DNA from: Daphnia carinata
Taxonomy: Eukaryota > Arthropoda > Branchiopoda > Diplostraca > Daphniidae
DNA: 64,000 bases
Direction of reading: 5' to 3'
Assembly (NCBI RefSeq): GCF_022539665.2
Contig: NC_081339.1
Span: forward strand, 1,674,001 to 1,738,000
A program made the position numbers and the translations under genes. A model generated the notes under the pieces. It was not told where the DNA came from and ran no database searches. It saw only the letters and a program-made list of their open reading frames with translations. The first letter of the stretch is position 1, and every line of letters begins with the position of its first letter. Positions 21,476 through 35,600 of this stretch are shown here, piece after piece.

Positions 21476-24156
21476 CTTCTGGGTGAGCCTCCATGTGAAC
21501 GACTGATGCCTTTCATATCTGATTAGTTTGGGGATACCAAGAAAAACAAAAAAATTTTGTCTGTTTTTATTATTATTACCACATTCATTTTTGGGTTTTA
21601 TAGTTGATTAATGGGGAAGAACAGAATGTTCAACGTTATTGGGTATAGAGTACGGAAAATTAGAAAGACATGAAATTGTGTGGATCTTTTCTCGTTTAGT
21701 TGACTATTGAATTGTCAATTGGAGAACTGCTATTCACCTTTCAAATCGGTGTATCTTGGCTTTTACACAACACTAACATTCAGTTACAAACTGGTAGATG
21801 TCGCAAGCAGCTAAACACATCCAGTATTTCGTCATGCGTTGATTTTGTATAATAAATACAAAACCAAAAAATGCCTTATCCAAAACGAAGCTTTAGATCC
21901 CACAATACCAAAATTTTCAACAACCCAAGGCATGGCCTAGCAATTCAAGTTAGAATAAGTTCGAAATATGTTACATCGATCAACCATTTCTACTTTGTTC
22001 TAAAAATTTTATATCGTCCATGGCGAAATAGGAAACGTTATCTCCTGGCCGTGCACAAAACGTAAATGAATGCCGATTCACGTCCAGTCATATAATCGTA
22101 GGTGAGGAAGAAACATATGTAACTTAATGGCGCAAAGGAAAATTTCATTATAGCTTTTAGGCAGTGTAGCTCGTTGCAAATAGGCGATTGAAAGCGTTAA
22201 AAGTCTTCGAAATCTGTGCCCAGCTTTCTACGAGGAAATGAGCTAGTCGTACGCACGGCACGTAAAAGATAAAAAAGAAGAAACCGTAACAACTTGGCGC
22301 GGGTGTTTAACTGCTACATCGCATATACAGCAGTTCCACTCTTTCAATTTTCCTACGTCGTCCAAGTAATTTAGCGAAGCGGCTCGATACATTTGTGTAA
22401 AGTGTGCCACGAGTCGAAAAGAGTTGGAATAATTTACACTGTTGGCTGTTAGCGACGTTATGTGCCGCAGTGTGCAGACAGCGTCCTATAATTCATTGGT
22501 ATGTGAACAGCGAAATGGCGATAAAAATCTCCACACAAAGACAAGGCATTTGTACATAAACGAGGCCTTTTGATTTATAGATCGATTTGCAGTGGACTTA
22601 TCCTGAATACAACCAATTTTGTCGTATAGGAAACAATTTGGAAAAATAAAGCTTAAAATAAACTTTATGAATCGGTAAAATTTATAGAGAATAATGGACG
22701 AGTATATTAGGGAAAATCAGTAGGCGGGAATTGTGGTCCGTTTAAAACTGCGTTGAGAAAAGCGACAGTTTCAATCTGCCGTTAACGCTTGCGTTGAAAA
22801 GATGAACCAAAAACTATTTATAGTATAAAGCTACTATAATTCGATTTCACCAAATCAATAATCCATTAGTTAATGTATATACAACAATGTTTCTCTGTTA
22901 TTGTACTCATTTTCTTTCCTCCCCTAAATTTGTCAACGGAATAAGAGAATACAAAGTAAGAATACAAACGTGGAAGGCACAAGTTTGACTGACGTGTGCG
23001 TGTGTGTAAGATGAAGATATATTTTTAAATAGGTCTTGACGGCATAATTTTACAAATACAAAATCAGCGATTGTCCAGTTGCCTCGGCGTTCTGCCAGTG
23101 GCCCACCTGTTGCAAAGAGCCTTGTACCGCTCTCGTTGCAGCAGTGTTTGCAAATCGCCGGTGTTTAACGTGCTATCCCTACGGTGAGTCGCCCATAGCT
23201 TTACGATTCACATGCCAATACGAAATAATAAACTTTAAATGCACACGACTAGTCAGGATTTTTGTTCCTAAATTTGTTAAATCGACCTATCTCCGCCCAA
23301 TAAAGTTTCATAATTTGGCTCGCAGGATAAGCCAGGGTTAAATAAGAACGACACTTCCCATTCTGTAGTCTGCCTCTCTCAGCCCGATAAAAAAAAAAAA
23401 TTATATTTAGTAAACTTCTAAAAAATGTATAATGGTAAGTTGTTCCAGCTCGTAATGATCTAAGGATGCGAGCTCACTGATGGATTTCTGGTTTCCAAAG
23501 CAATTTCAAATATTGTTTTACTGCATTTACCATAAGTTTAATTCGGCCTAAAACTCTATGCAGTTGTACTGTTCGACAATAAGAACATTATTACTTGAAG
23601 AGGTGGTTGGAATTTTATGTAACATACTATACATGTTCCCTCGCGACCAGCTTCTCTCCTTAGCTGATTGAGTGCTTGATACACCGTTATTTCTCCATTA
23701 AAATATTTTTCATCCTGGCAATGTATTGATGTCTAAATTATATTTACGTATTCTCCAATTCGCGTGAATTATTTCAGAATTTTCGCGTTTTTTTTCCGAT
23801 TTCTGAGGCACGTTAAACAGCAACGTTATTTATTTTGATTCCCTGAGATTTTTCGTGCGCAACGAAAACCTCTTCTGGTGGTTAGATTTGAATGTTAGCC
23901 CAATTGGCTGAATATCAGCAGATTGCATGTTTCAAACAAAAACCAAAACGAAAGATGGAGAACTTGAACACTTCTAATTGCTTGTACCTTAAATGCTGCA
24001 TTCCTCTAGCCAGTTTTGAATTTTTAAAGGAATAGTAATACATTGTACCTTGGTATTATCAACAAATCTTAAGAAAAATCATTATGTATTTCGCATACAA
24101 TTTTTAACATTCACCACTTGGATAATGACTTGATGGTAACTGGAAGCAAAAAATGG
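21476..24156. other. Long intergenic region
   Basis: No supportable coding sequence. A possible untranslated exon ends at CCTACG/GTGAGT near 23181 and might serve unkempt, but this rests on the splice signal alone. AATAAA-like signals on the minus strand near 23828 could serve PHF5A. Confidence 0.35.
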
Positions 24157-24623
24157 CTACCTCTTTTTGAAACCATATTTTTTTCTTTCATAAAACAAAT
24201 CTGTCTTTGCACTTCCTAGATTGACAATCTTCGGACATCCATCTCTCTATGAAGAAAATCAAACAAACCTTTATAAGTTTTATTCACAAGCAGCTCAGTA
24301 AACTAAAAACTTACATCTTTTTCCTGAATTGTGCATTCTTTGCAGTAGTATGCATCACTTACACCTGGACCTCCACAGATTACACATCGTCCCTGATATG
24401 ATCCATAGTTACATTCATCACAAATTCGTACTAGCGTACACGGTCTCACGTATGAGTCGCAAATGACGCATTTTCCGTCACATTTTTCGCACAACCGACC
24501 TATAGCTGGATATTCAAAAGTTAAGAGTAAGTACTGCGTAATGATAGAAAATAGTTTTTAGATTAAAATACCAACGCCTGGTTGTTTCCGACAAAATATT
24601 AAATCTGGATGATGTTTTGCCAT
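24157..24623 (-). CDS. Phf5a: PHF5A / SF3b14b, U2 snRNP SF3b subunit
   Basis: A small zinc-binding protein of the SF3b complex that helps U2 snRNP recognise the intron branch point. Coding exons on the minus strand: 24572-24623, 24315-24505 and 24157-24246, total 333 nt, 110 aa, the invariant family length. The protein starts [20 protein letters not shown] and holds [37 protein letters not shown] and [12 protein letters not shown], the full set of CxxC knuckles. It ends [10 protein letters not shown]. The sequence is almost identical to animal orthologs, so strong constraint is expected. The short first exon joins through CAACCAGGCGTTG / CTATAGG. Unkempt starts about 550 bp away on the other strand, so the two genes are divergent and may share a promoter region. 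Confidence 0.97.
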
Positions 24624-25171
24624 AACTGAAAATTCCTTCAAATTTATATTCACTAGTTCTCAATCTCGATACACAAAGTGAAGAGTAAGACCAAGCTGTC
24701 TGCAAAAAGCCAAAGTAGTCCAATTGACTAAAGGCTATTGCCGCTATTCTTGTGTGCAGTATCTCGGAAAGGAAATTGTGAGCGGGAGACAACGCCATCT
24801 ATCTATCTTTACAAGCACACGTCCAGACCTTGTGGAAATGGACCCACGAAAAACCATCGTAACATAAATTCCACGCCGTGATGGCGTTGTCTGGCATACA
24901 AGGAATGATGTTTGAATGAGGAGAGGCCGGGTAGCCAGAACTTGTCCATAGAAAAACCTTCGGCCTTCCGTTTCCACTTACGCGATGCATGGTTGTTTGA
25001 CTGTTGCGTATATGGTTGCGTATCAATAGTATAGAAACCTGTAAGTTTAAGGGGCTATGATTTGACATTACATTCCTGTTTGGCCTTTAAAAATAATTCG
25101 AATACGGTTAGGTGTCGTCGTGCGTTACCTATTCACATACTGAACTGTTGTCGAATGCAATTTCCAAAAAA

Positions 25172-28009
25172 ATGCCTGACAGCGTAACATCACGCGAGAT
25201 TACCATTCAACAATCTGAAATACCTCAGCATTACGCGTATATTTACAAATTTCGCGTGGAACAGTGTCCTTTATTTCTACAGCACAAGTGTACACAACAT
25301 CGCCCTTTCACTTGTTTTCACTGGCATTTCCAAAACCAAAGAAGGCGAAAACCTGTACGAAGAAGAGATGGTACTTTGAATTACAGTGCTGATGAGTATT
25401 GCACAAAATATGATGAAACTACAGGTATCTTTGCTATTTCTCTTTTTTTAGTTTAAAAAATGTGCAATGATCATCATACACAACTTGTTATCAGTATGAC
25501 TAGTTTTGTTTAATGTTTATTTTACCTTGTAGGGATCTGCCAAGATGGTGATGAATGCCCATTCCTCCACAGAACTGCTGGTGACACTGAAAGAAGATAT
25601 CATTTGAGGTACTTCAAAACTGCTCCATGTGTTCACGAAACTGACACTAGAGGATTTTGTGTAAAAAATGGAGTGCATTGTGCATTTGCTCATGGGAATT
25701 CTGATTTACGCAATCCAGTGTATGACATCCGTGATATAAGGGTTTGTGTGAATAACAATTATTTTACAGCACAGTATGGTAATGTTTTCTTACATTAGTC
25801 CAAAGATACTGCGGAGGCAGACCTTACCGGTCTTAATGCTCTTGATAAAGAAAGAAGTCTTTTGAATGATGATCCAAAATGGCAAGACACAAATTATGTT
25901 TTAGCCAATTATAAAACAGAACAATGTAAAAAGCCACCGCGTCTATGCCGCCAAGGTTATGCTTGTCCACAATATCACAATAGCCGAGACCGCCGAAGAA
26001 GTCCCAAGAAATTTAAATATCGGTATTTCTTAAATTATTATTATTGTGTTAGATGCAGTCAATGTTTTTAGCTGTTTGCATATTTACGTTAATTCCATTT
26101 TCGTTTGTCACGTAAGTTCTACGCCATGTCCGAATGCCAAGCACGGAGAGGAATGGGGGGATCCTTCTGGATGTGATAATGGGGATTTGTGTCAGTACTG
26201 CCACACCCGCACGGAGCAACAGTTTCACCCAGAGATTTACAAATCCACGAAATGTCATGACATGCAAACAAATAGTTATTGTCCTAGAGGATCGTTTTGT
26301 GCATTTGCCCACGGGGATTTTGAAGTGGTAAGAGACAATGGTGCACACCAGGTAATACTATGTCACTAATTACCTGCCCAAATTTAAAATTTTTCCTTTA
26401 AGGATGGTGGTACAAATTTGGCTGACCTTCTGTCTAGCGCTTTGCCGCCAGCGAACAATCGATTTTACGGAAAAGAAAGTGGCAATTTGAATGATACGAA
26501 CGATGGACGTATCGATCTACTTCTAGATAATTCTCCAAGAAGCATACTGGATAATCATTCTACCTCATCATCTACAACAGGCAAACGACCTCACTTTTAT
26601 ATTCATCGTAGCTTCATTCTAAATTTCGGTTTTCTTTGTTTCACGGTTGTATTGATAGCCAGCACAAGTGTTCCTATGCAAACTGCTTATAGCCGGTTGC
26701 AAAGTTTGGAGACTGGTGAATCAATTTTGGCTTCTAGCGGACCAACTGGTGTTGGCACCAGTTTAGGAGGCTTTGGTCCTTTGGTGCACCCGATATGTAA
26801 ACCGAGATCATTATCAGTACCGGGAGCTGATATGACTTCCTCGGGTCTTGATCGAATGATTAGCTTGGATCGAGATGACTGGGATCCTAATTCTAATCCG
26901 GAAGTGTTACGCGAACAGTTTGAAAATCTTGCAAAAAAATCAAATTTGTATGGCACGGGTACCCTAGGCGGTCTGTTATCACATCTACAACCAGCTGCTT
27001 ATTTTCCAACTGCAACAAGGTACAAATATAAGCCTTGCTTAATCCGTTAAGGCTGGAACCAACTTATATAGCGTTTCTCTGCTAAATGTAGATTGAGCAA
27101 TTCAACTAATGCAGCGGAATGTGTTGTCGGACACGCAATGGATGAAAATGAAGAACAGTTTAAAGACAGTAGTCGAGAATACGAATCGGAACAACCTTCG
27201 TTGTGCGAGTCGATAACGATGGGTGTTGGGCTATTAACAGGATCGGCCCCTGTTAATATACCACGAACTGGACTTGATCGCCACCCTCCACGCTTGTCCC
27301 CCTCACCACCAGCCATAAATCTGTTCTCGGGCATACGTGTTGGCGCTCAGGAAAGACCCTTGGAAGGATCGTCTAATTCTGGGTCTCTATTTTTCAAACG
27401 GGTAAGTGATTGCCCCAATGCAAAGTGGTCTTTATCGCGAAACTAATACTTGTTGAAGGTTGGAAGTTATAGTAATGCGGGTGCCCCGTTTCACGACTGG
27501 ATGAATCACCAAACTAGTCCAAGTAACAATACTTGTAGAGGACTTGCGAGTTCTGGTGCAAATAATTCGCCGTTACTAAGCAATCTAGCTTCCGCGAGTG
27601 GCTCGCTTGGGAATCACGAGGTAGCAATAAAACATCCGTGCAATGTTGTTCATACTTATCATGTTAATTAAGTTGCAGAGACTGCGAGAAGAAGCCACAA
27701 ATTACCAAGCAAAGATGCTTTCGTTAGAGGAAGATTTGTCGCAAGCTAGAAGTGCCTGCGATGCTTGGAGATGTAAAGCAATGGTTGCTGAGCAACAGCG
27801 CGATGAGGTAATTAACTGCTTTGCGCCCGAGAATGATGTTGACTGTTGCATTACATTAAGCAAGGTTGGACAGTTATAAAGCTTATTGTGTTTAGGCTGT
27901 GGCAACGATAGCTGCTCTTCAAAACGAAATGAGGTTGCTTCGCGACTCGCTATCTGTTCACTCGCACCGAATCAAAGAAGGGGAAGACTTGCGAAATGTT
28001 CCGATTTAA
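25172..28009 (+). CDS. unk: Unkempt, CCCH zinc-finger RNA-binding protein
   Basis: Cytoplasmic translational regulator that binds UAG-containing RNA through clustered CCCH fingers. Coding exons: 25172-25424, 25533-25741, 25799-26022, 26117-26351, 26403-26607, 26659-27019, 27092-27401, 27459-27620, 27673-27807 and 27896-28009; 2208 nt, 735 aa. Diagnostic blocks: FRVEQCPLFLQHKCTQHRP, RRRDGTLNYSADEYCTKYDE, CPFLHRTAGDTERRYHLRY, HCAFAHG, NYKTEQCKKPPRLCRQGYAC, CQYCHTRTEQQFHPEIYKS and CPRGSFCAFAHG. A Ser/Pro-rich linker and a coiled coil (LQRLREEATNYQAKM to SACDAWRCK) follow. The protein ends 38 residues after the coiled-coil exon; the RING-like C-terminus of fly and human unkempt is not found here or downstream. 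The intron 26608-26658 is stop-free and in phase, so a version with 17 extra residues is possible. The acceptor of the coiled-coil exon could also be six bases later. Confidence 0.93.
26608..26658 (+). other. 51-nt in-frame intron (or retained segment) of unkempt
   Basis: GTAGCT donor, T-rich tract and TTGATAG acceptor. It is exactly 17 codons with no stop; if retained it encodes a hydrophobic stretch (RSFILNFGFLCFTVVLIA) out of character for this linker. Length matches the neighbouring 51-nt intron 26352-26402. Splicing is favoured. Confidence 0.6.
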
Positions 28010-29645
28010 TTACAGCGACCATCACAGCTGCCAAGTTATTCATTCTACAGCTAACTTTTAGTTGTTTTCGTTTAAGTTTATGCCCATTTAGGTTAGGTAG
28101 TACGTACTTGATAAATTTTCATACACTTTTCGGACGCCTATGATTTTCTAAGTAAAATTCTACGGCGTACAATATTAATGTCATCCGTAGGTTATGTACG
28201 GTTTGCTTCGTTGGCTTCTGCTGCATAATTTTTTCTTGTCCAATCCATCTACTATTAATGATGCCAATTCTGACGACTGATCTATTTGTTTCCTGTTCCT
28301 TTCTCTCAGTGCTTGAATGTCCACTTCAAAGTGGTTTGTTCCCCATTTCCTGTTGATGCTGATATTCAAACAGTGATGATGTTGATTATTCATTTTTTCC
28401 CTCTTTCTCTCTCTCCCGTTCTGTCATTTCCTTGCGATTCTTCAGGAATAGTTTTGTCTTCCCAATTCTCTAGACCATGTGGTTAGACAGTTAAACTGGC
28501 AACGCACCATGGTACCAACAGTTAGCCCGTAGGCCTAAAAATATTAACAAAATGTCCGTTACCCAGAGTTGTCTTAAAATTGAAAATAAAGTACACGGCA
28601 AATAATACATAAAAAAAACTACATTTTGTATATTGCACGAGCTTTTGTCGTTGTCGCGTCTATTACATTTCACACCAAAAGGCATATTTAAAGGATTGGA
28701 ACCTTAAAGTTTGTCCGCACGTCTGACCATCCCATTCAATTCTCACACTTATTACAATGTCAACGGTTGTAACCCATATTGATTTTAATATTTTCTTGAA
28801 ATTAATGTCGATTGCACCGGAGTAGTATATGATTACTTAATTTTTTTTTTCCCTTGTTTTGTTTTCTCATTTTGTGGAATCCGGATCCGTACAATCTTTT
28901 GTAGGCTACCTATGCTATGCAGTGAACAGTTCCAAGACATCAAATTTGCAGTTAAAGCGAAAAAAAAAATTTCCTGTCATTTATGAATTTTTTTAATTGA
29001 AGAAAGCAAAATTGGCACTTTAGGTTGAACTTTTTTGCATTGTCGTAAGTTATTAAATCATTTCAACTCCAATTAAATTAATCAAGATTTTTGAACGCTA
29101 AGATTGAAGCAAAGAAGTTTGATTTAAATTAGAAGCCGCATTCTGCTTTCAGTAATAATTTCTTCGAATTAAAACCATAGAAGAAAAGCGTTTCGCCAAC
29201 TTCGCGTCGAAATTCGCAAAATCATTGCCAATATCGTTCGTGCAATTCAAGTTCCGTCAAACAGAAATTAAGAACAGCAATCAAATTATGGAGCTCATGT
29301 GATAATATATTATACGCTGATATTGTATAAGTAAGAAACAGTTGGGAACATAACATAAAGGAGTACTGAATGAAATCGACGAAAAATAACAGTCTCGTAA
29401 TCCGTGACGGATGCTTCTCGAATATTTATTTTGCTTTCAGCACCAAAAGGCTTTCCATAATCTTTCAACAATGATACACATGTACAATGGCACTTTTTTT
29501 TTATAGGCACACCAACGAGTTTAGCAGTTATAGGTAGGTTTCGACACAATTTTCTCTAACAGTTAGCGCGGTTTTTCCTAGCGGTATGTAAATAATGTAG
29601 GGGGATGTGGTCCACCCAGGCACACGTAACATGCACATCAAGAAC
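28010..29645. other. Convergent 3' region between unkempt and FBXL7
   Basis: Non-coding. Candidate polyadenylation signals: AATAAA at 28585-28590 (+) for unkempt and its complement TTTATT at 29425-29430 for FBXL7. No RING-coding exon is visible on the + strand. Confidence 0.45.
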
Positions 29646-32600
29646 TTAAAAAAATCCCGGATTGGTGTGTTCTATGATACATTTGCGGCAAAACTTTTTA
29701 ACTGCTCGATATCCTTCAACAGTGATCAGACAATCTTGAATATTGAGCTGCCTTAGACCACGACAGTAGTACGCAATGGACCGTACACCTTCATCGGTAA
29801 CAAGTTCACAACTCTTGACGCTGAGTTTCTTGAGATTTGGGCAATGTTCGGCTAACATCCGAAGTCCTCGATCGGTAATGTCGCACTTTCCAAGATCCAG
29901 GGCTCTAAGTCGTGAACAGGTACGCGCTAGGACTTCTAACGAGTCGTCGCTAACAGCTTCGCAGCCACGAAGGTTAAGATAGCGTAATTTGTAACAATGG
30001 CGTCCGATTTGTTTGATTCCGGCGTCGGAAATCTGGTCGCACTTTGCCACAGACAAGTATCGTAGGTTGGGGCCCAAGCGGGCCAATTCGTACATTCCAA
30101 AATCCGTCACTTGCACACAGTCAGATATGCTGAGTTCTCGTAAGCCGGTGCAGTAACTGGCCAAGTATTTCACTCCCAGATCTATGAGTTTGTTCAAAGG
30201 AAGAAAATAAGGCCTTTTAGTTGTCCTGTTTGCAATTGGACTACAACGTGAATGCCTATGTTTTTTCTTACCAGTGATGTGAACACATCGGCGAAGATAA
30301 ATGCAAGTGAGTTGAGCGCAGCTTCGCACAATCATCTGTATGCCAGTGTCTTCCAAACTCACGCAATCAGTCAAGTCAATATATTGCAATTGCAAATAGA
30401 GTTGCGGTCGCGAATTGGAACTCAAATCGCTCTTGTATCGATCGCCATTATTTCCATTGGTTCGAAGAGGTCCAGCATCAATGCAGGTAATCTGGGAACA
30501 TCCTGTTGATCAAAAACACTGGTCAGCTAGGCGTATTTGAGCAGGCGAAAATCGAATAGATTTTCTTGTCTACATGTAGCGCTATCTAGCGGTAAACGAA
30601 GGAAACATGATACTAACCGCTGACATCCAGATGGCTGAGGTGCACGCATTTGGAAACAAGTTCCAGGACACCAACATCGGTCAGTTGAACGCACCCTCGC
30701 AATTCAACGTGTCGCAGCTCGGGGCAACGTCGGCTGAGAGTTTGTAAGCCCCGATCCGTCAGACGAGCGCAGCTGTTTATCACGACCCGTTCTACCGCTG
30801 GGCAAAACGGTGGTGAGGCTCGACCCAACACTCGGGTAATGCTCTGTAAGGGTGTCAGGCAAAACGCACAGATTAGTGAGGACCATATCTTCAAGTGACA
30901 CAGCGTTTAACAAACACGTTTACATATACAGACACCTGTTTACCAAAATGATATTATCAACTTATGGTGATAATGCCGTTAGAACATATGTGCCTCATCA
31001 GAATCCTAATAACATTTGAAAATAGTTTCAATACGTTATAACTTCGGTATTCGGTAAAAAAAAAAAAAAAAAGACTGACGTTTCCATAAACGAAAAGTAA
31101 TTTCAGGTTGAAATTGGCTGGCACATCCACGTAAAAAAAAACATGCTAGAAGCAATAGAAGAATCCATCCAAAGGTTACAAATACAGTATCTACTTTCAG
31201 CTTGTTCCCACACACGGCCTAAGGGGACGTTGATGAATATCGAAATAAAAAAAAAAACTTGTATCGGCACTGCATTCCGGAACATATTTCTCGTCAAAAG
31301 AACCAAGTGGTTGGCAAAGATGGAAATCATATACGTTTTTTTTGCCGGTATAAATAAAAAGAAAAACTAAAGCTACATGATGCAAGTTATACTGCAGCTA
31401 GTGGAGATATTAACCTTGAGTGCTCGATCGGTATGCAAATTGTCGCCAGACAAGTATACGGACGACCAAAGTTGAGGTTCCCATGCCAAAACGTGCCAAC
31501 GTCGACAGACGCGACTGCACAGAGCCAGCTGTGTCGACGACAAGAAGGAGAAGACTCGCAACAAGACGTCATCCGTTAGCCGTTCGAAGTAAGAAAACTT
31601 GAAGCTTCCACCCAGCTGCTGGTTAAGGGACGGTGTCACCCATCTCTTGCCCTATGAAAACAATAAGACATGGTATGACTGGACTGACGTGACCAAAGAA
31701 AAAGAAAAAGAATAAAAGACAATAGAAAAACCAGCTTACCTTGCACGCAGCTAACAGTGCTTCAGTGGAACCCGTGTCGACAGAAATACTTGGGGACGTC
31801 GGTGTAGGTGGCAGCTGCGGTCGTAGGCAGCTGTTGTTAGACTGGACTTGGGTGAAAGGATCGCGCTGCTGCGAAGAACTATTCGAAGACGTGTACGATG
31901 TCTTTCTGCAGTACTCGGCTCTGTTACAACACAACGAGACATTGTTTTCTTTTTAATGAAAACCTTCTAGTTCACGGTTGCGAAACCGTACTTTTTTTTT
32001 TTGCATATTGAATTCCATCATGTTTGCCTTGGCTCATTTTCGTTTTGATTTAATTTTTTGATGGTTCAACAAACCCTTGATTATCGTCCACCCTGTGGCA
32101 CTCACTAACTGCTATCAAATTATTATGATTTTTTGTGTGAATGTCGCAAAACAGGTCATACGGGGGAAAACCGTTTATGTACCAAAAAAACAAACAAATA
32201 ATTAACCCAATTGGGTTTTGGTGCTACGTTAACGGATGTAAGGGGGCAGGTTGGGCGTCGATATGCGACGTGCACGGTATCTCCTTACCTGGGCGAAGGT
32301 GTTAGGGTTAGATCGGTCAGATCTGCAGGAGATGACCAAGGGGCAGCAGGTGAACGCGCCACCAACGTGTGGTATCCCAAATCGTGCGCCGGCGACGAGG
32401 ATCGGTTGTGCAACGAAGTCTGCCCGTGTAACTGAACGTGCAAAGGTGAAAAATTGCTGCCGCTAAAGAGTCGGAGCTCGTGGTTGCGCCCACTTAACGT
32501 TGGTGGCGGTGGCGGAGGAGGTGGCAAATGATGCGGAGGTGGGCTTCGGCTTCTTAAACGTTCGTTGTGCAGTTGGTGATTTGTTTCCTCGTCCAACTCT

Positions 32601-35600
32601 CCGCCAATTGGCTCCGACAGTTCTATATTTAAAAAAAAAAAAACAGAAACGAGGGGAAGAAGAGTCCATTAATTATTTAGGTTTACACCGATCGTGGAAC
32701 AACGTTACTGCCGGACGCTGAATGGATGGGAAAATGGCGTTTGTAATTAGCATAGAAAAGCTTTGTTTCAGAAGACGATTGTCAAGATTCAATTACGCTT
32801 ATCTAGTTGATTAATTCGATCGTTTTCCTTGTCACAAGCGACATTTGAGAAACACGATTGTGGGTTTCGAAAACAAAATGGCTCCTGTGAGAAAAGAAAC
32901 CACTACGTGTGATGCTAACACTAGCATGTTCTTTCTGCAACAGCAATTTGAAACGTTAACATGCGCTTCGTTCGTATCTCTGTGCGTACCACTCGAGGCC
33001 ATCATTTATTCCAGTGGCGGAGTAGAGTTTTACTTTTACGGCCATTAACGCATTCCTCCAATCATTCCTCATTCCTCTTTCTTCTTCTTCTTCTTCTTCC
33101 CCAGAGCTGCTTATGTAGCTGATCTCCATATGAATTCATTCCTGCATCCGTAATGTAGTGATCTGTGAATCTCATTAGAAATGTAAGCAACGGGAATGCC
33201 GTCATTCGTTCCTTGCCTCATCCAACTTGAACGCCCCTCCTAGCCCAACCTCTTATCATAAGTTCAATGTTTTTCCTTACGCATTTGTGTTTCTTACGTT
33301 TTTTTTTTTTGCAGCAGCAGCAGGAAAAAAAAATGCCAGAACCAATCCTAACATGCAGATCACAAGGTTTGAACTTTTTTTTTATTTATTTATTTAATGT
33401 TTTTTTTGTTTCTGATTTTGTTTTCTTGCCTCCTTGGAAACAACTACATGTTGGGAGACGCCATATTCGAATGATACAAGGCCTGTCTCTTCTCAGCATG
33501 AGGGACACTGTGATAAACGAGCATTGGATTTTAACATTTTGTGGTACGGGGGGGGGGGAGTTGGAGGAGGAATTGAAGTTGCTGACAAAGATAGCAATCA
33601 GATTTTTCTGAATCAAAAGTAAGAAAAGGAAGACGAAATCGAAAAAAGAAAAAGACGAAGGGGTCATGAATGATCGGGGGACCTGGTCAGATTGCAGTTG
33701 TAATAATCACCATGTAAATGACCAGTTTCTCAAGTTCTCTGACGAACACCGTAGTGCCCTGCTGTGCATCCGAAGATTAGAACCACGCCACTATATTCAA
33801 ATAAAGAAAGCGGAAGATTGGAAGATAAATGATGAATAGACGAAACAGAAAGAAGGAGGAGAACTCACAAATCCAAAAGATTCCCCGGCGGCTCTTTCTT
33901 GAAAATTACAGATGCACGGTGTGCAACACTATTAGTTTGACGAAACGCAGCCTAATACGGGATGTGCTTCAACAACACTAACGTATACAAGCAGCACAAA
34001 AAAAAATATATGGTGTATATATTATAATTTTTTTTTTTTTTTACACGCCTAGGAGTGAAGAAGGAGGAGGGAAACGATGATCAAGAAAAGCGGAAGAATG
34101 TCGGTGCTTGACGAGCGCAGGCTCAAAAATTCCACCGCAAATTGAACACAGTGGAAATGTTAGTCAACCCTTTTTCGCACAGCCTTTCAACAGCAATAGT
34201 CACGTTGCCCCTTTTTTGTTGACTAAAAGGCAAAGCAAAACTGTACACTTCATCGCAAAACAAATGGATCGTGACGCAGAGCTGACGCTACGTACCGTTG
34301 GTGATGACGGAAGCCATGCGACAATGAGAAACAAACTGTTCACCAAGACGATTGCTATTCTTCTTGATGCGATGGCGCAAGAAAAACGGCTGATAGCACT
34401 GCATTTTATTCCGTGCCAATGGAATGATTTAACTCTTTTTCGCTGAAAATCGACGATGCCTGATGGAGAGGAAGAGGGAGGAAACGGTGTGGAAGTGGAC
34501 TTGCACGAGACGCACGACTTATGCGGTGCGCTTTCTTTACAGGAATGAAACGTAGAAATGCAGCAGAGTTATTCGAAAACATGTTTGTGTCCCGTACGGC
34601 CTCCCTTTTTTTCGATTTCTTTATTTTTTTTCTTTCTTTTTTTTCTCCTTCCCAATGGTGACTCTTGTTGGAATGCAATGAGGAATTTAAAGGATTTAAG
34701 GCCGCACACCTGAAAAAAGAAGAGGAACCCCTCGCTGACTTGTGGGAAATAAGAAGGGCCGCCGAGCGAGACTAGACAACTACGAGATGGAAGAGATTAC
34801 TGAAAGAAACCCCCTCCCGAAATCCTTAAAAGTTTTTCTGACGTTCGCTGGACAGAAGAGTGAGATGGACAACCACCAAGATGGATTGATGAAAAGCCTC
34901 AATTCTATGACAAAACATCGTTCAATACAGTTTGCCGATTTTTTTTTCTTTTCATTCTTTTTTTAAATGATTATTTTCGAAGGTTTGAAATTATTTCAAT
35001 TGCTCGTTTCCTTTCTTTTTCAGCTGGGCGTGTATGGTAGTGTCTCACGTTGGCTTATAATTTTTTTTTAGCTTTTTTCCTAGTCCATTCAAACGTATTA
35101 GAAAGTTGAAAAATACCAAAAAATTTAATATAAAAAAGAGCATGATGCTGTTGAGAATCACTTCGTCTTTCTCTTCAACGAAAAAAAAAATGTATAGACC
35201 TAGTCCGAGAATTGAATGGTGAAACGTAGAAAACGATTGCGTGCAGTGTACGGCCCGTTGCGCAATTTAAACATGTGTCGGAATGCCAACTAGACATTTA
35301 GCCAAGGGACAGCAGACCATTCTCTCAGAATTCAAACATTCGTTGATGACATTTGCGTGTTCTCAACGTTGTAGACGTGATATCACAGATTGATAGGAGC
35401 AATCTCGCGCACACACAAAATTGACTGAAATGCGGTGCCCCTCAAAACGAAAGAGGGAGTGCCTCAGTGCAGAAAAAATTCATTAGAAGGAAAGATGCAA
35501 GCGTTTCAGCTTAAATAAAAACCGTATAAATAAAAGAGCAGAGTTACGTATGTAATAAACGATAATGGCATAGTCGCCTTATCTTGAAGATGTTCACCGT

